The notes under the pieces: model-generated
Databases searched by the model: none
The model's input: only the letters and a program-made list of their open reading frames with translations
Told to the model about the DNA's origin: nothing
Assembly (NCBI RefSeq): GCF_020171845.1
Contig: NZ_JAIVAM010000008.1
Span: forward strand, 1 to 64,000
Source: Cytobacillus kochii
GTDB taxonomy: Bacteria > Bacillota > Bacilli > Bacillales > Cytobacillaceae
Length of the DNA: 64,000 nucleotides
Direction: 5' to 3'
Part shown: in pieces, positions 23,065-32,577 of the stretch
How the letters are laid out: each line of letters begins with the position of its first letter
Position numbering within the stretch: position 1 is the first letter of the stretch
Translations under genes and position numbers: made by a program

Positions 23065-23967
23065 ATGTCAGAACAAAACACTTTAAGGGAAGCTTACAAT
23101 AACGTTGAGATTGAAGGAGTATTATTGGAGGTTCGACATCAAGAGTGGAAGAGTAAAGAAGGGTTAAATATTGAACTAGATATCGAAGTTGCAGAAAATG
23201 AAATACATACTGTTTCAGGAATGTCAAAATATAAAAAAGCCGATGGATCAGAAAATGGAATCGCTAAAGGCTATAAAACAATTATTGATGAATATAAATC
23301 AGTTGCTTCACATGGAAGAGAAGAGGCTGACAAGGTTCGAGTAAATCAGGGGAAAGTTGGAGTAAATGAATATTATGGTCAAGATGGTAAGTTAAAGTCA
23401 TTCCCACAATTAACTTCGAATTTCTTTAACAGAGTTTCACCTGGTGAAGAATATGCACCTAAAGCGGAATTTGAAGTTGAAGTTTTTGTTAAATCGACAT
23501 CACCTGAGATTAAAAACGATGAAGAAACTGGTCGCCTTAAACTAGAAGGGATTATCCCATTATACGGTGGTAAAGTAATTCCGTTTAGTTTTGTAGTAAA
23601 TGAAGAAGGAGCAGATTATGTTGATTCTAACTATGAAGCAGGTGATACAGCTAAAGTTTATGGAGATATTATCAACTTCAAAGAGAAGGTAACAGTAATG
23701 GAGAAAGCTGCATTTGGAAAGGATAAAGAGAAAGTTACATACAAAACTTTAAGAGAGTATCTTATTACAGGTGGTGTTGATCCATATGATGAGGAAAATG
23801 CAAACTCTTATAAAGTTGACTCAATTAAGCAAGCAATGGTTGAAAGAGAAACATATTTAGCGGAATTAAAAAATCAATCTCAACAACCTAAAGCAGAAGA
23901 GAAAAAAGGATTCGGTAAAAAGTCTTCTGATGCACCAGCTAAAAAGAAAATTGAATTACCGTTTTAA
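23065..23967 (+). CDS. candidate single-stranded DNA-binding protein
   Basis: A 300-residue acidic protein, ATG after GGAGGAA. It starts a group of recombination and replication genes. The centre is beta-rich (EFEVEVFVKS ... VIPFSFVVNEEG ... DTAKVYGDII) as in an OB-like fold. After a Gln/Lys-rich linker it ends KKKIELPF, resembling the LPF tip by which bacterial SSB proteins contact partners. SSB function is inference from tail and context. Confidence 0.55.
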   Translation: MSEQNTLREAYNNVEIEGVLLEVRHQEWKSKEGLNIELDIEVAENEIHTVSGMSKYKKADGSENGIAKGYKTIIDEYKSVASHGREEADKVRVNQGKVGVNEYYGQDGKLKSFPQLTSNFFNRVSPGEEYAPKAEFEVEVFVKSTSPEIKNDEETGRLKLEGIIPLYGGKVIPFSFVVNEEGADYVDSNYEAGDTAKVYGDIINFKEKVTVMEKAAFGKDKEKVTYKTLREYLITGGVDPYDEENANSYKVDSIKQAMVERETYLAELKNQSQQPKAEEKKGFGKKSSDAPAKKKIELPF

Positions 23968-23990
23968 TTGAAAATAAACACATAATAGTA
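23968..23990 (+). repeat. family A, ACACATA variant
   Basis: TTGAAAATAAACACATAATA, starting one base after the upstream stop codon (TTTTAA). Confidence 0.6.
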
Positions 23991-24037
23991 AATATAAATC
24001 GAAATTTTAAATATAAGCAATTGGAGGAAATACATAT

Positions 24038-25006
24038 ATGTCAGTATTAGATATTTTTAGTCCACAGATTTCAGTTGTAGCACATGGCTTAGAAGGAAAG
24101 GTTATTACTGTTTATGGTGGTAATAACCTTGGAAAAACTAAACAAGCAACGAGGATGAAAAAGCCATTATATTTACCATTTGAAAAAGGCCTGAACGCAA
24201 TTGCAGGTGTACCATTTATGCCAATTAATAGTTGGGCAGATTTCAAGAAAGTTAACAAACAGTTAACTAAACAATCTGAAAAAGCAAGAGAAGCTTATCA
24301 AACTATCATTATTGATGAAGTTGATGCATTTGCGAAATATGCGACTAGATATGTTTGTAATCAATATGGAGTAAATAGAATTAAAGATGGAAATGATGGA
24401 TACGGTTTATGGACAGAGTATGAAACTGAGCTATGGGAAGAGATCAATAAACTACTAGGTGTAGGCTACACTGTCGTGTTCATTGCACACGCTAAAGAGG
24501 ACAAGGAAGGTAAAATCCATCTTAAAGGTGACAAGCGTGCGGTGGCTCCTGTAATTGATAATAGTGATATTGTTGCTTACCTACATACAAACGGAGTAGA
24601 CGAAAATGGAGATGTGATTAAATCCAGCGCATATTTAGCGGAAACTGAGCATTTCTTCGCTCGTAGTCGTTTTGATTATATTGCTACTAAAATTGATGAG
24701 TATACAGCAGAAAACCTGGAAGCGGCAATTGTAGATGCAATTAAAAAGCAAGAGGAGATTGAAGGGATTCAAACAGTAACTTTTGACGAACAGAAAAAAG
24801 TTTACGCTTCAGAAGAGTTAGATTTCGATAAGATTATGGAAGAAATTGATGAAATCGGTAACCAACTTGTAGAACAGGAGAGAGTTGAAGAATTAGTGGA
24901 TGTGGTTGAACAGCATTTAGGCAAGGGTAAAAAGGTATCAGAATGTACAAAACATCAAGTTGATGTAGTCTCAATTATTTTAGATGACTTAAAAGATTTA
25001 CTTTAA
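24038..25006 (+). CDS. Sak4-like RecA-fold ATPase
   Basis: A 322-residue protein with Walker A GGNNLGKTK near residue 30, Walker B TIIIDEVDAF and a conserved VVFIAHAKE strand. This is the AAA/RecA-core single-strand annealing group (Sak4) common in phages, usually next to an SSB, as here. It likely binds ssDNA to promote annealing or strand exchange in phage recombination. The acidic helical C-terminus may bind a partner. Confidence 0.72.
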   Translation: MSVLDIFSPQISVVAHGLEGKVITVYGGNNLGKTKQATRMKKPLYLPFEKGLNAIAGVPFMPINSWADFKKVNKQLTKQSEKAREAYQTIIIDEVDAFAKYATRYVCNQYGVNRIKDGNDGYGLWTEYETELWEEINKLLGVGYTVVFIAHAKEDKEGKIHLKGDKRAVAPVIDNSDIVAYLHTNGVDENGDVIKSSAYLAETEHFFARSRFDYIATKIDEYTAENLEAAIVDAIKKQEEIEGIQTVTFDEQKKVYASEELDFDKIMEEIDEIGNQLVEQERVEELVDVVEQHLGKGKKVSECTKHQVDVVSIILDDLKDLL

Positions 25007-25071
25007 ATGAATAAGTTTAATATTGGGAATAGGCGTGTCTTATTCCCTTCTTCTATAAGTGAGGTGAAGCT

Positions 25072-25545
25072 ATGGGCAGACAAGTAAAATGTCCATATTG
25101 TGAAAGAAAACTAGATAAAGATGAGTCTTATGAATACAAAAAACGTTATTATCATGTGGAATGTTTTGAAGAATGGAATCAAGAAAAAACACACAGAGAA
25201 GAATTATTAAGCTATGTATGTAACTTATATAAGATGGATGCTCCAACAGGTATGATGTTGAAACAGATTAAGGATTTTCAAACGGATTATAAATACAAAT
25301 TAAAAGGCATGGAATTAGCACTGAGATACTTTCATGACACTTTAGGAAATAGTGTTGTTGAAGGTGCTGGAATAGGCATCATACCATTCGTTTATGAGGA
25401 TGCAAAGAAACATTATATTCAATTGTCAAAGGTAGAAGAGAGTGTGGAAAATACTACTCCTAAGAAAACAAGAGTTGTTGAAGTCCAATCACCTACTTTT
25501 AACTACACATCAAAAATACACAAAATAGATATTACTTCATTGTAG
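25072..25545 (+). CDS. zinc-finger hypothetical protein
   Basis: A 157-residue protein, ATG after GAGGTGAAG. The N-terminus has CPYCERKL and, about 25 residues later, HVECFEEW, a Cys3-His LIM-like zinc knuckle. The remaining helical segment resembles phage replication accessory proteins. It overlaps the operon between the Sak4-like and helicase genes. Confidence 0.6.
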   Translation: MGRQVKCPYCERKLDKDESYEYKKRYYHVECFEEWNQEKTHREELLSYVCNLYKMDAPTGMMLKQIKDFQTDYKYKLKGMELALRYFHDTLGNSVVEGAGIGIIPFVYEDAKKHYIQLSKVEESVENTTPKKTRVVEVQSPTFNYTSKIHKIDITSL

Positions 25546-25557
25546 GAGAGGTGAAGA

Positions 25558-27111
25558 ATGAGTCTTATTGATAAAAGATCTATAATGCAAGTGCTAGGAA
25601 ATGTAATGAAAAAGCCTTCACTACTGGAAGAAGAGAGGTATCGATTAACAAAAGAGGATTTTTATGTTGAAGGTGAATCCTCTTTTTATATGATTATATT
25701 TGCTGCAATTAACAATTTGAAGGAACAGGGTATAGATGAAATTGACCTATTGATGGTGGATTCATTCCTAAGTTCATATGAAATACAATATAAAACTTTT
25801 AATGATAATGACGGTATAGAATATTTACATACAGCATTAGAGAATGCACATATTAGGAATTTTGACTATAGCTTCACTAGACTGAAGAAGTTTAGCTTAC
25901 TTAGAGAATACGAGAGACAGGGATTTGATATAAAAGGTGTATATGATGATTCAGTTATCAATCCAGTCGAGAAAGAAAAAATGGTTGAAGAGTTTGATAG
26001 GATAACAATCGAAGAAATAATTGAAATATTCGAAAGAAAACAATTAGATATTAGAAACATGTTCCTTACAGACAATAGCAAGAAAACACAACATGCAGCA
26101 AAGGGAGCAAAAGCTTTAGTTGAGAGCTATAAAGCAGAGCCAGACTTTGGAGTTTCTTTAATTGGAAACCTCCAAAATACAATATTTAGAGGAGCAAAGT
26201 TAAAAACAGTTACATTGAGATCTGCTCCACAGAATACAGGTAAAACGAGGTTGGCCTTAGCTGAAGCTACAGACTTAGCTGTTGATGAGATTTATGATTT
26301 GAAGTTAGGAAAATGGATAGAGAGAAATAATTTAGAAGATGTTTTATACATTAGCACAGAGATGGATGCTGATTTACTACAACCAACAATATTAGCTTAT
26401 ATTTCTGGTGTGCCTGAATCATCCATTAAGGATGGAATATGTACAGATGAAGAGTATGAAAGAGTAGATAAGGCTATTGAAGTTCTAGGGCGATCAAACT
26501 TGTGGATTGAATATATTCCTAATTTTAATACGCAACTAATTGAAACAGTTATAAAGACACATATTGTAGAAAATAAAACTCAATATATCTTCTTTGACTA
26601 TATTCATATAAGTGTTCAGATTCTTGAAGAAATGGCCAATATGTCTAAAGGTATGAGCATGCGTGAAGATATGGTTCTTTACATGTTTATGTTTCGTTTA
26701 GTTGAGATTGCTGAAAGGTACAATGTATTTATTTCTACTTCATCACAATTAAATGGAGAATGGAAAAATGTACGAGATGGTGATCAGAATTTACTCAGAG
26801 GAGCAAAAAGTTTAGCGGATAAGATACAAAAAGCAATGATTGCATTTGAAGTAACTCAAAAAGATTTAGAATCTATTGAGCCTATTTTAAGAAATGGTTT
26901 CTATAAAACTCCAAATATCGTATATCACGTATATAAAAACAGAATGACAAAATACAAACCAGTTAAGATATGGCTGCATGTAGATTACGATACCATGAGA
27001 ATAGATGAATGTTTTGTTACTAAAAATGATTGTACATTGATCGAAGATATTGAACCAACGGAAATAAAGAGTAAACCAAAACAAAAAGATGACACTAAGT
27101 TTGTGTTCTAA
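25558..27111 (+). CDS. DnaB-like replicative helicase (YorI-like)
   Basis: A 517-residue helicase. The N-terminal 180 residues are a helical DnaB-type domain; the RecA core has Walker A SAPQNTGKT at residues 222-230, an acidic position in YISTEMDA, Walker B YIFFDYIHI near residue 343 and the motif STSSQLNGEW. It should unwind DNA at the phage fork together with the primase that follows. Like the Sak4, RecJ and NrdE neighbours it is in the rightward replication operon. It resembles YorI of SPbeta. The tail is basic, ending KFVF. Confidence 0.8.
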   Translation: MSLIDKRSIMQVLGNVMKKPSLLEEERYRLTKEDFYVEGESSFYMIIFAAINNLKEQGIDEIDLLMVDSFLSSYEIQYKTFNDNDGIEYLHTALENAHIRNFDYSFTRLKKFSLLREYERQGFDIKGVYDDSVINPVEKEKMVEEFDRITIEEIIEIFERKQLDIRNMFLTDNSKKTQHAAKGAKALVESYKAEPDFGVSLIGNLQNTIFRGAKLKTVTLRSAPQNTGKTRLALAEATDLAVDEIYDLKLGKWIERNNLEDVLYISTEMDADLLQPTILAYISGVPESSIKDGICTDEEYERVDKAIEVLGRSNLWIEYIPNFNTQLIETVIKTHIVENKTQYIFFDYIHISVQILEEMANMSKGMSMREDMVLYMFMFRLVEIAERYNVFISTSSQLNGEWKNVRDGDQNLLRGAKSLADKIQKAMIAFEVTQKDLESIEPILRNGFYKTPNIVYHVYKNRMTKYKPVKIWLHVDYDTMRIDECFVTKNDCTLIEDIEPTEIKSKPKQKDDTKFVF

Positions 27112-27126
27112 GGGGGTTAGCCCCAT

Positions 27127-28248
27127 TTGAGATACGATAAAGACAAAATTCGAGAGAGCTTAACACAAGAAGAAGTACATAAGATATTAATAGATTTAGG
27201 AAGCAAAGAACCATTTCAAGGCAATCAGTATCAAACAGTTTGCCATGGAGGACATAAACATAAGCTTTACTATTATCATGAAAGTAAAACCTTTCATTGT
27301 TATACAGATTGCTCAAGAAATATGGATATATATGATGTTGTGATAGGAGCAAAAGAGAACCAAGGGTATAAGTATTCGTTAAATAAGGCTGTTGAATATG
27401 TAGCCAGACTAACCAATAAAGGGTTTGGTTTCTCATCTTCAATAAAGATTAGTAATGACATTATAGATGATTGGAACTGGATAAATAAAATTAAACACAT
27501 AAAGGATAGGCAGATTAAAACATTGCCTGAATATGATTCAAGAGTGATGGATCTGTTTTTACCTTATCCTCATGAAGCTTGGTTAGATGAAGGAATATCT
27601 TATGAAACACAACAGAAATTTAATATTTCTTACTATCTAAAAGGGGAAAGAATCGTTATTCCTCACTATGATATTAATAATAGACTTATTGGTATTCGAG
27701 GTAGGGCGATGCTTCAAGAAGATATAGATGCTGGTAAGAAGTATATGCCATTAACAATTGAAAATAGATTGTACAATCATCAAATTATGCTTAATTTATA
27801 TGGTCTCAATAAAACAAAAGATGCTATAAGTAGGCTGAGAAAAGCAGTGATATTTGAAGGCGAGAAATCTGTATTAAAGTGTGAGGATTATTATAGAGAC
27901 AACAATTTTTCAGTCGCTTCCTGTTCTAGTCAGATTACTGATATGCACAGAAACATTCTTCTTTCTTTAGGTGTGGAAGAGGTTATTATTTGCCAGGATA
28001 AATTTAGAGCACAGAAAGAAGATGAGACAGATGAAAAGTATGAGGCAGCCATAGAATCTTACCAGAAAACACTTTTGAAATTTGCATCTAAGTTTACTCC
28101 TTATGTTAGAACTTACATAGTTTGGGATGATATGAATCTATTAGATTATAAAGAAAGTCCATGTGATAAAGGGAAAGATGTATTGGAAGAATTACTTAGA
28201 AACAAGTATGAAATAGGAACAATTGAGGGAGTGGAAAATGAATTATAA
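27127..28248 (+). CDS. DnaG-like primase (YorJ-like)
   Basis: A 373-residue primase starting at TTG after GGGGG. The N-terminal zinc-binding domain (Cys39, His43, Cys58 and Cys62 in TVCHGGHKHK and HCYTDC) is followed by a Toprim-like region with AVIFEGEKSVLKCE and later EEVIICQDK. It makes RNA primers for the adjacent polymerase. The start is preceded by GGGGTTAGCCCC, a small hairpin that may hide the ribosome site. It resembles SPbeta YorJ. Confidence 0.75.
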   Translation: MRYDKDKIRESLTQEEVHKILIDLGSKEPFQGNQYQTVCHGGHKHKLYYYHESKTFHCYTDCSRNMDIYDVVIGAKENQGYKYSLNKAVEYVARLTNKGFGFSSSIKISNDIIDDWNWINKIKHIKDRQIKTLPEYDSRVMDLFLPYPHEAWLDEGISYETQQKFNISYYLKGERIVIPHYDINNRLIGIRGRAMLQEDIDAGKKYMPLTIENRLYNHQIMLNLYGLNKTKDAISRLRKAVIFEGEKSVLKCEDYYRDNNFSVASCSSQITDMHRNILLSLGVEEVIICQDKFRAQKEDETDEKYEAAIESYQKTLLKFASKFTPYVRTYIVWDDMNLLDYKESPCDKGKDVLEELLRNKYEIGTIEGVENEL

Positions 28249-29943
28249 ATTAATCGGAAAGAATAACTTTACTAAACCAATTGATACTATATTAGAAAAC
28301 AGAGGGATTCAAGACATAAAAAAGTTTTTCAAACTATCGGATGAACACATCATCCATTATTCAAAATTAGTTAATATTAATAAAGCTGTTGAAAAGATTG
28401 TAAAACACATTGAAAAAGGTGGTGAGCTGTTTGTACAAGTCGACAGCGATCCCCAGATGGGTATACAAGTGCTACACTATTAATTAAATATCTATCTAAA
28501 GCTTTTCCATCAGTGAAAATTAAATGGAGGCTCCACGAAGGAAAAGAACATGGAGTAATAGTAGACACTGTACCTAATAACACGAGCTTAGTAATTATCC
28601 CAGATGCAGGAAGTAGCCAATTTGAAGAACATAAGAAGTTAAAAGAAATGGGTATGGATGTTATTGTATTAGATCATCATGAATGTGATGAAGAGTCTAA
28701 AGATGCAATCGTTGTGAATAGTCAACTATCCCCTGAATATGAGAATAAACAGTTTTCAGGAGTAGGTATTGTATATAAATTTTGCAAGGCCTTAGATGAG
28801 AAACTTGGATTAAATTATGCTGACAACTATTTGGACTTGGTGGCAATAGGGAATATTGCAGATAGTCAAGATATGAGGTCATTAGAAACCAGATATTTTG
28901 TCGATAAGGGATTAAAGAATTTAAAGAATAAGCTATTAGTTGCATTATATGAAAAACAAGCTTATCCAACTAAAGGTATTGTCAATATAAAGAACACTGA
29001 GTTTTATATTAACCCACTTATCAATGCATGCATACGAGTAGGAACAATGGAAGAAAAAACTCAATTAATGAAAGCTTTGCTAGAGTCCGATGAACTAATC
29101 TATTACAAGAGAAAAAAGGAATATGAGCCGATTGAGGTTAATACTGCTAGAATGCTAGGGAACGTAAAGAATAAGCAAACTAAAATGAGAGATACAAGTA
29201 TTCCACTGATCAAGGAAAAGATTGAAGAAAAAGGGCTATTAATGAATAAGCTTTTAATCGTAGACGTGACTAACATTTTAGATAAAAATCTTACAGGTTT
29301 AGTTGCAAATAAATTAAAAGATGAATATCAAAGAGGAACGCTTTTGTTTAGATATAATACTGAAAAACAAGCGCTCACTGGATCATTGAGAGGGAATGAT
29401 AAAGGGGAACTAACGGATTTAAAATCTTTTCTTATTGATGTTGGAAAGTTTGATTTTGTCGAAGGTCATGCGAATGCAGCAGGATTTCAAATTAAACCAG
29501 AAAATATGATTGAGGTTAATAATATTATCAATGAAAAACTTAAGAATATTAGTAATGAAATTTACTATGATGTTGACTTTATTTTTACCACAAAGTCACT
29601 GAGTAAGACATTTATATTGGAAATAAGCAAATGTAAAGATACATGGTCAAATGGAGTACATGAGCCACTTATTGCAATAAAAGATGTTGAGGTTAATTCT
29701 GAAGAGATTTACTTAAATGGTAAAACATCTAAAACGCTAAAGTTTGTAATCAATGGTATTGAATACATAAAGTTTTTTACAAGAGAAGAAGAATGGCACG
29801 AGTTAAAAGGAAAAGGGGAAAGGCTATTTATTGACATCATTGGCAAAGGTGCTGTTAATGAGTGGAACGGTGAAGTGATACCTCAGATAGTAATTGAAGA
29901 TTATGAAGTAACACAAGCAAAGAAGAAAAAATTTGTTTTCTAG
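28238..29943 (+). pseudogene. RecJ-like ssDNA exonuclease (YorK-like), frameshifted
   Basis: The gene starts at ATG 28238 after GAGGGAG, overlapping the primase gene. It reads normally to FVQVDSD at 28450, then a CCCC run (28451-28454) breaks the frame. With one C fewer it would continue PDGYTSATLLIKYLSKAF and join the long downstream frame (to 29943), giving about 568 residues, close to YorK. The broken motif is the catalytic DHH motif I (VDSDPDG); motif III, VLDHHECDE, is intact. As written, only the C-terminal part from GTG 28513 could be made, without motif I. Sequencing error and genuine inactivation are both possible. Confidence 0.75.
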
Positions 29944-29950
29944 AAAGTAG

Positions 29951-31372
29951 GTGCATAATGTGTGTGTAGGAATATCTTGTCATAATCACACCGATAAATC
30001 CAATTTTAGATTACTGGATTCAACAAACAGAACAAAAGATCTAATTAAAACTGCGGCTGAATTAGGATACAAGGGTGTTGCTATAACCGATCATGAAACC
30101 TTATCATCACACCTTGAAGCAATTAAACTTACAAGAGAATTAAAGGATGAAAAAAAGCTAGACCATGATTTTAAGCTAATTTTAGGTAACGAAATATATC
30201 TAGTTAATTCTATGGAAGAAGTAAAAGACAATTATAAATCAGGGGAGACTAAGTTTCCCCACTTTCTTCTTTTGGCAAAGGATGAAGTAGGACATGAACA
30301 ATTAAGAATGTTATCATCTCATGCATGGAATAATAGCTTCTACACTGGAACAATGGAAAGAACACCTACTGTTAAAGGGTATCTTGAGGCAGTTGTTAAA
30401 CAAGATCCTGGCCACTTAATAGCGAGTTCAGCGTGTTTAGGATCAGAAGTGAATATACATTTACTATCTATCAGAGACTTTGAGGAACAAGGGAATGAAG
30501 AAAGAGTTAATTATCATAGGGAGGCATTACATCACTTTTTAACTTGGTGTATTGATGTGTTTGGTAAAGAAAATTTCTTTATAGAGTTGCAACCTGCTTT
30601 ATCAGAAGAGCAGATATATTGCAATCATAAGCTTTTAGCCATTGCCAAGTTTTATGGATTAAAACACATCGTTACAACTGATACTCATTATCTAAGACCA
30701 GAGGATAGAGTAGTACATAGAGCATTTTTAAACGCTAAAGATGGAGAAAGAGAAGTAGATGATTTCTATTCAGCTTGCTTTCTTCATACAGAAGAAGAAA
30801 TCTATATCAATATGGACTATCTAGAAAAAGAAGTAATTGAAGATGCAATTAATAATACACTATTGATTGGAGATATGATTCAGGATTATACAATTGAACA
30901 TGATCCAATTATCCCTAAGATTGATTTGCCTGAGTTTGAATTAAGACATACTTTTCAACCAGCTTATGATAAATATGAATACATTAAGAAAGTAGCTTAT
31001 TCAGAAAATGATCAAGACAGATACTTGCTGAAACTTTTAGAAGAAGGATTTGAAGAGAAGTTAATGAGGAAAGATTTATCTTCAGAAGAATTTCATAGTA
31101 TTCTATCAAGATTAAATGTGGAACTTGGTGAACTATGGGAAATCAGTCAGAAGCTAAATCAATCAATGCCATCTTATTATGTTACAACTAGGGAGATTAT
31201 TAATATTATTTGGGATGATGAGTGTGGAGGAAATAGTTTAGTAGGCGCAGCAAGGGGAAGTGCAGCAGGTTTCCTTATTACTTATTTGTTAGACATAACT
31301 CAAATTAATCCAATGACATATGATTTACCCCATTGGAGACATATACATAAATCAAGACCAGATTTTCCTGAT
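29951..31372 (+). CDS. DnaE-like DNA polymerase, exon 1 (YorL-like)
   Basis: This exon encodes 474 residues (GTG start at 29951, or GTG 29960). It contains the PHP domain of C-family polymerases: HNHTDKSNFRLLDS, ITDHETLSSH and further His/Asp positions (TTDTHYL). It ends at RPDFPD, just before the catalytic aspartates. Splicing to 32578 restores PDFPD-IDIDTEGSKR and gives a 1320-residue polymerase, about the size of SPbeta YorL. Unspliced, translation would stop at 31390. Confidence 0.85.
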
Positions 31373-32577
31373 CAAGTAATATACGTTTAAAAAATAAATT
31401 AATAATAGTATTTTAAAGGAGGTGAGATATGTTTGTTAACAGATAGAATAGTAGAGATAAAAGAAATGTACGAAAATGGTGCAACACTTAAGCAAATTGC
31501 GATACAGATAACGGGGAATGAAAACGACAGAAAAAAGATAAGTAAGCTACTAAAAGAAAACGGAGTCAAGGTGTCATATTTTAAATACAGTTGCAATGAA
31601 AATTTCTTTGAGGTGATTGATACTGAAGATAAGGCATACTGGCTTGGTTTTATTTATGCAGATGGGTATGTAATAACAGATGAAAAATACAAAACTGGGA
31701 AATTGGGGATAGCTTTAAGTATGCACGATATAGAACACCTTGAAAAGTTCAAATCTGCCATTGATTCAACTCACAATATCAAGGTGTATACACATAAAAC
31801 TCCTTATAATGAGCAAACTACATATTGCAAGATAGTCATTACTTCTCATAAGATTGTTTCAGATTTAATTGCTTTGGGGGTTTTACCAAGGAAAACTGAA
31901 ATCCTTTCATTCCCGACAAGTGAAAAAGTACCCCAAAAACTAGTTAACCACTTCATTAGAGGCTACATGGATGGAGATGGATCAATAGTCAAACCTAGAA
32001 CAAACAAATTTCAGCTGAGTTTTTGTGGAACTAGAGAATTTTTAAGTGGGATACAAGGTAGCTTGGATCTAAACTTAAAATTGATGAAGCGACATAAGAA
32101 CAATATTAATAATTGGACTTTAATAATAGCAGGGAACAAACAAGTTGAAAGATTATTGGATTTCATCTATAAAGACTCTAAAGTATTCCTTAAACGAAAA
32201 TATGAAAGGTATACTTCTCTTAAGGACTTAAACTTTGAGAATTACTCAAAAACGTATATTACTTAGTCGTCTATAGTGGTAACATTATAGATTACTAGCT
32301 GGTGAACCTGTAATTGCAGGGTGTGTTCTACAGGAGGAACGCTAACGGTGGAAGCCTAAGTTAAGAATAAATTAATATGGTAATACCGTGCCAAGCTTTG
32401 CTGAAATGTCGTGAGATACTCGGTAAAGAAGGTGTAACGACTAGGGTAATGTCCCGTAGTGAATAGGTGAAAGTCCTATTTGCGAAGCGCCAGCCATCCT
32501 GTCTTACAGAGATGAAGATATAGTCTAAGCCCACTTTTACAGAGTGTTAAAGTATCTCGAAAGGGAGGGTATCACTG
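31373..32577 (+). ncRNA. group I intron in the polymerase gene
   Basis: The intron lies between a T-ending exon (CCTGAT) and ends in G before ATTGACATTG, as group I introns do. Its 3' third has structured, GC-richer sequence unlike the surrounding genes, including a R-like element (GTGTAACGACTAGGG) and an S-like element (GAAGATATAGTCTAAGCC). Length is 1205 bases, with an endonuclease gene in the 5' part. It splits the polymerase exactly at the catalytic motif. It contains two family A repeat copies (31386-31405 and 32361-32380). Confidence 0.85.
31433..32266 (+). CDS. LAGLIDADG homing endonuclease in intron
   Basis: A 277-residue protein with TTG start after AAAGGAGGTGAG. The first 50 residues form a helix-turn-helix (GATLKQIAIQITGNENDRKKISKLL). 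Two LAGLIDADG motifs follow: YWLGFIYADGYV near residue 65 and FIRGYMDGDGSIV near residue 173, each supplying a catalytic Asp. It should cut intron-less polymerase genes and so spread the intron. It may also assist splicing as a maturase. Confidence 0.85.
   Translation: MLTDRIVEIKEMYENGATLKQIAIQITGNENDRKKISKLLKENGVKVSYFKYSCNENFFEVIDTEDKAYWLGFIYADGYVITDEKYKTGKLGIALSMHDIEHLEKFKSAIDSTHNIKVYTHKTPYNEQTTYCKIVITSHKIVSDLIALGVLPRKTEILSFPTSEKVPQKLVNHFIRGYMDGDGSIVKPRTNKFQLSFCGTREFLSGIQGSLDLNLKLMKRHKNNINNWTLIIAGNKQVERLLDFIYKDSKVFLKRKYERYTSLKDLNFENYSKTYIT

Noticed and set aside
26887..27442. Leftward open frames across the helicase-primase junction
   Set aside because: Antisense to conserved motifs and hydrophobic only because AT-rich codons are read in reverse.
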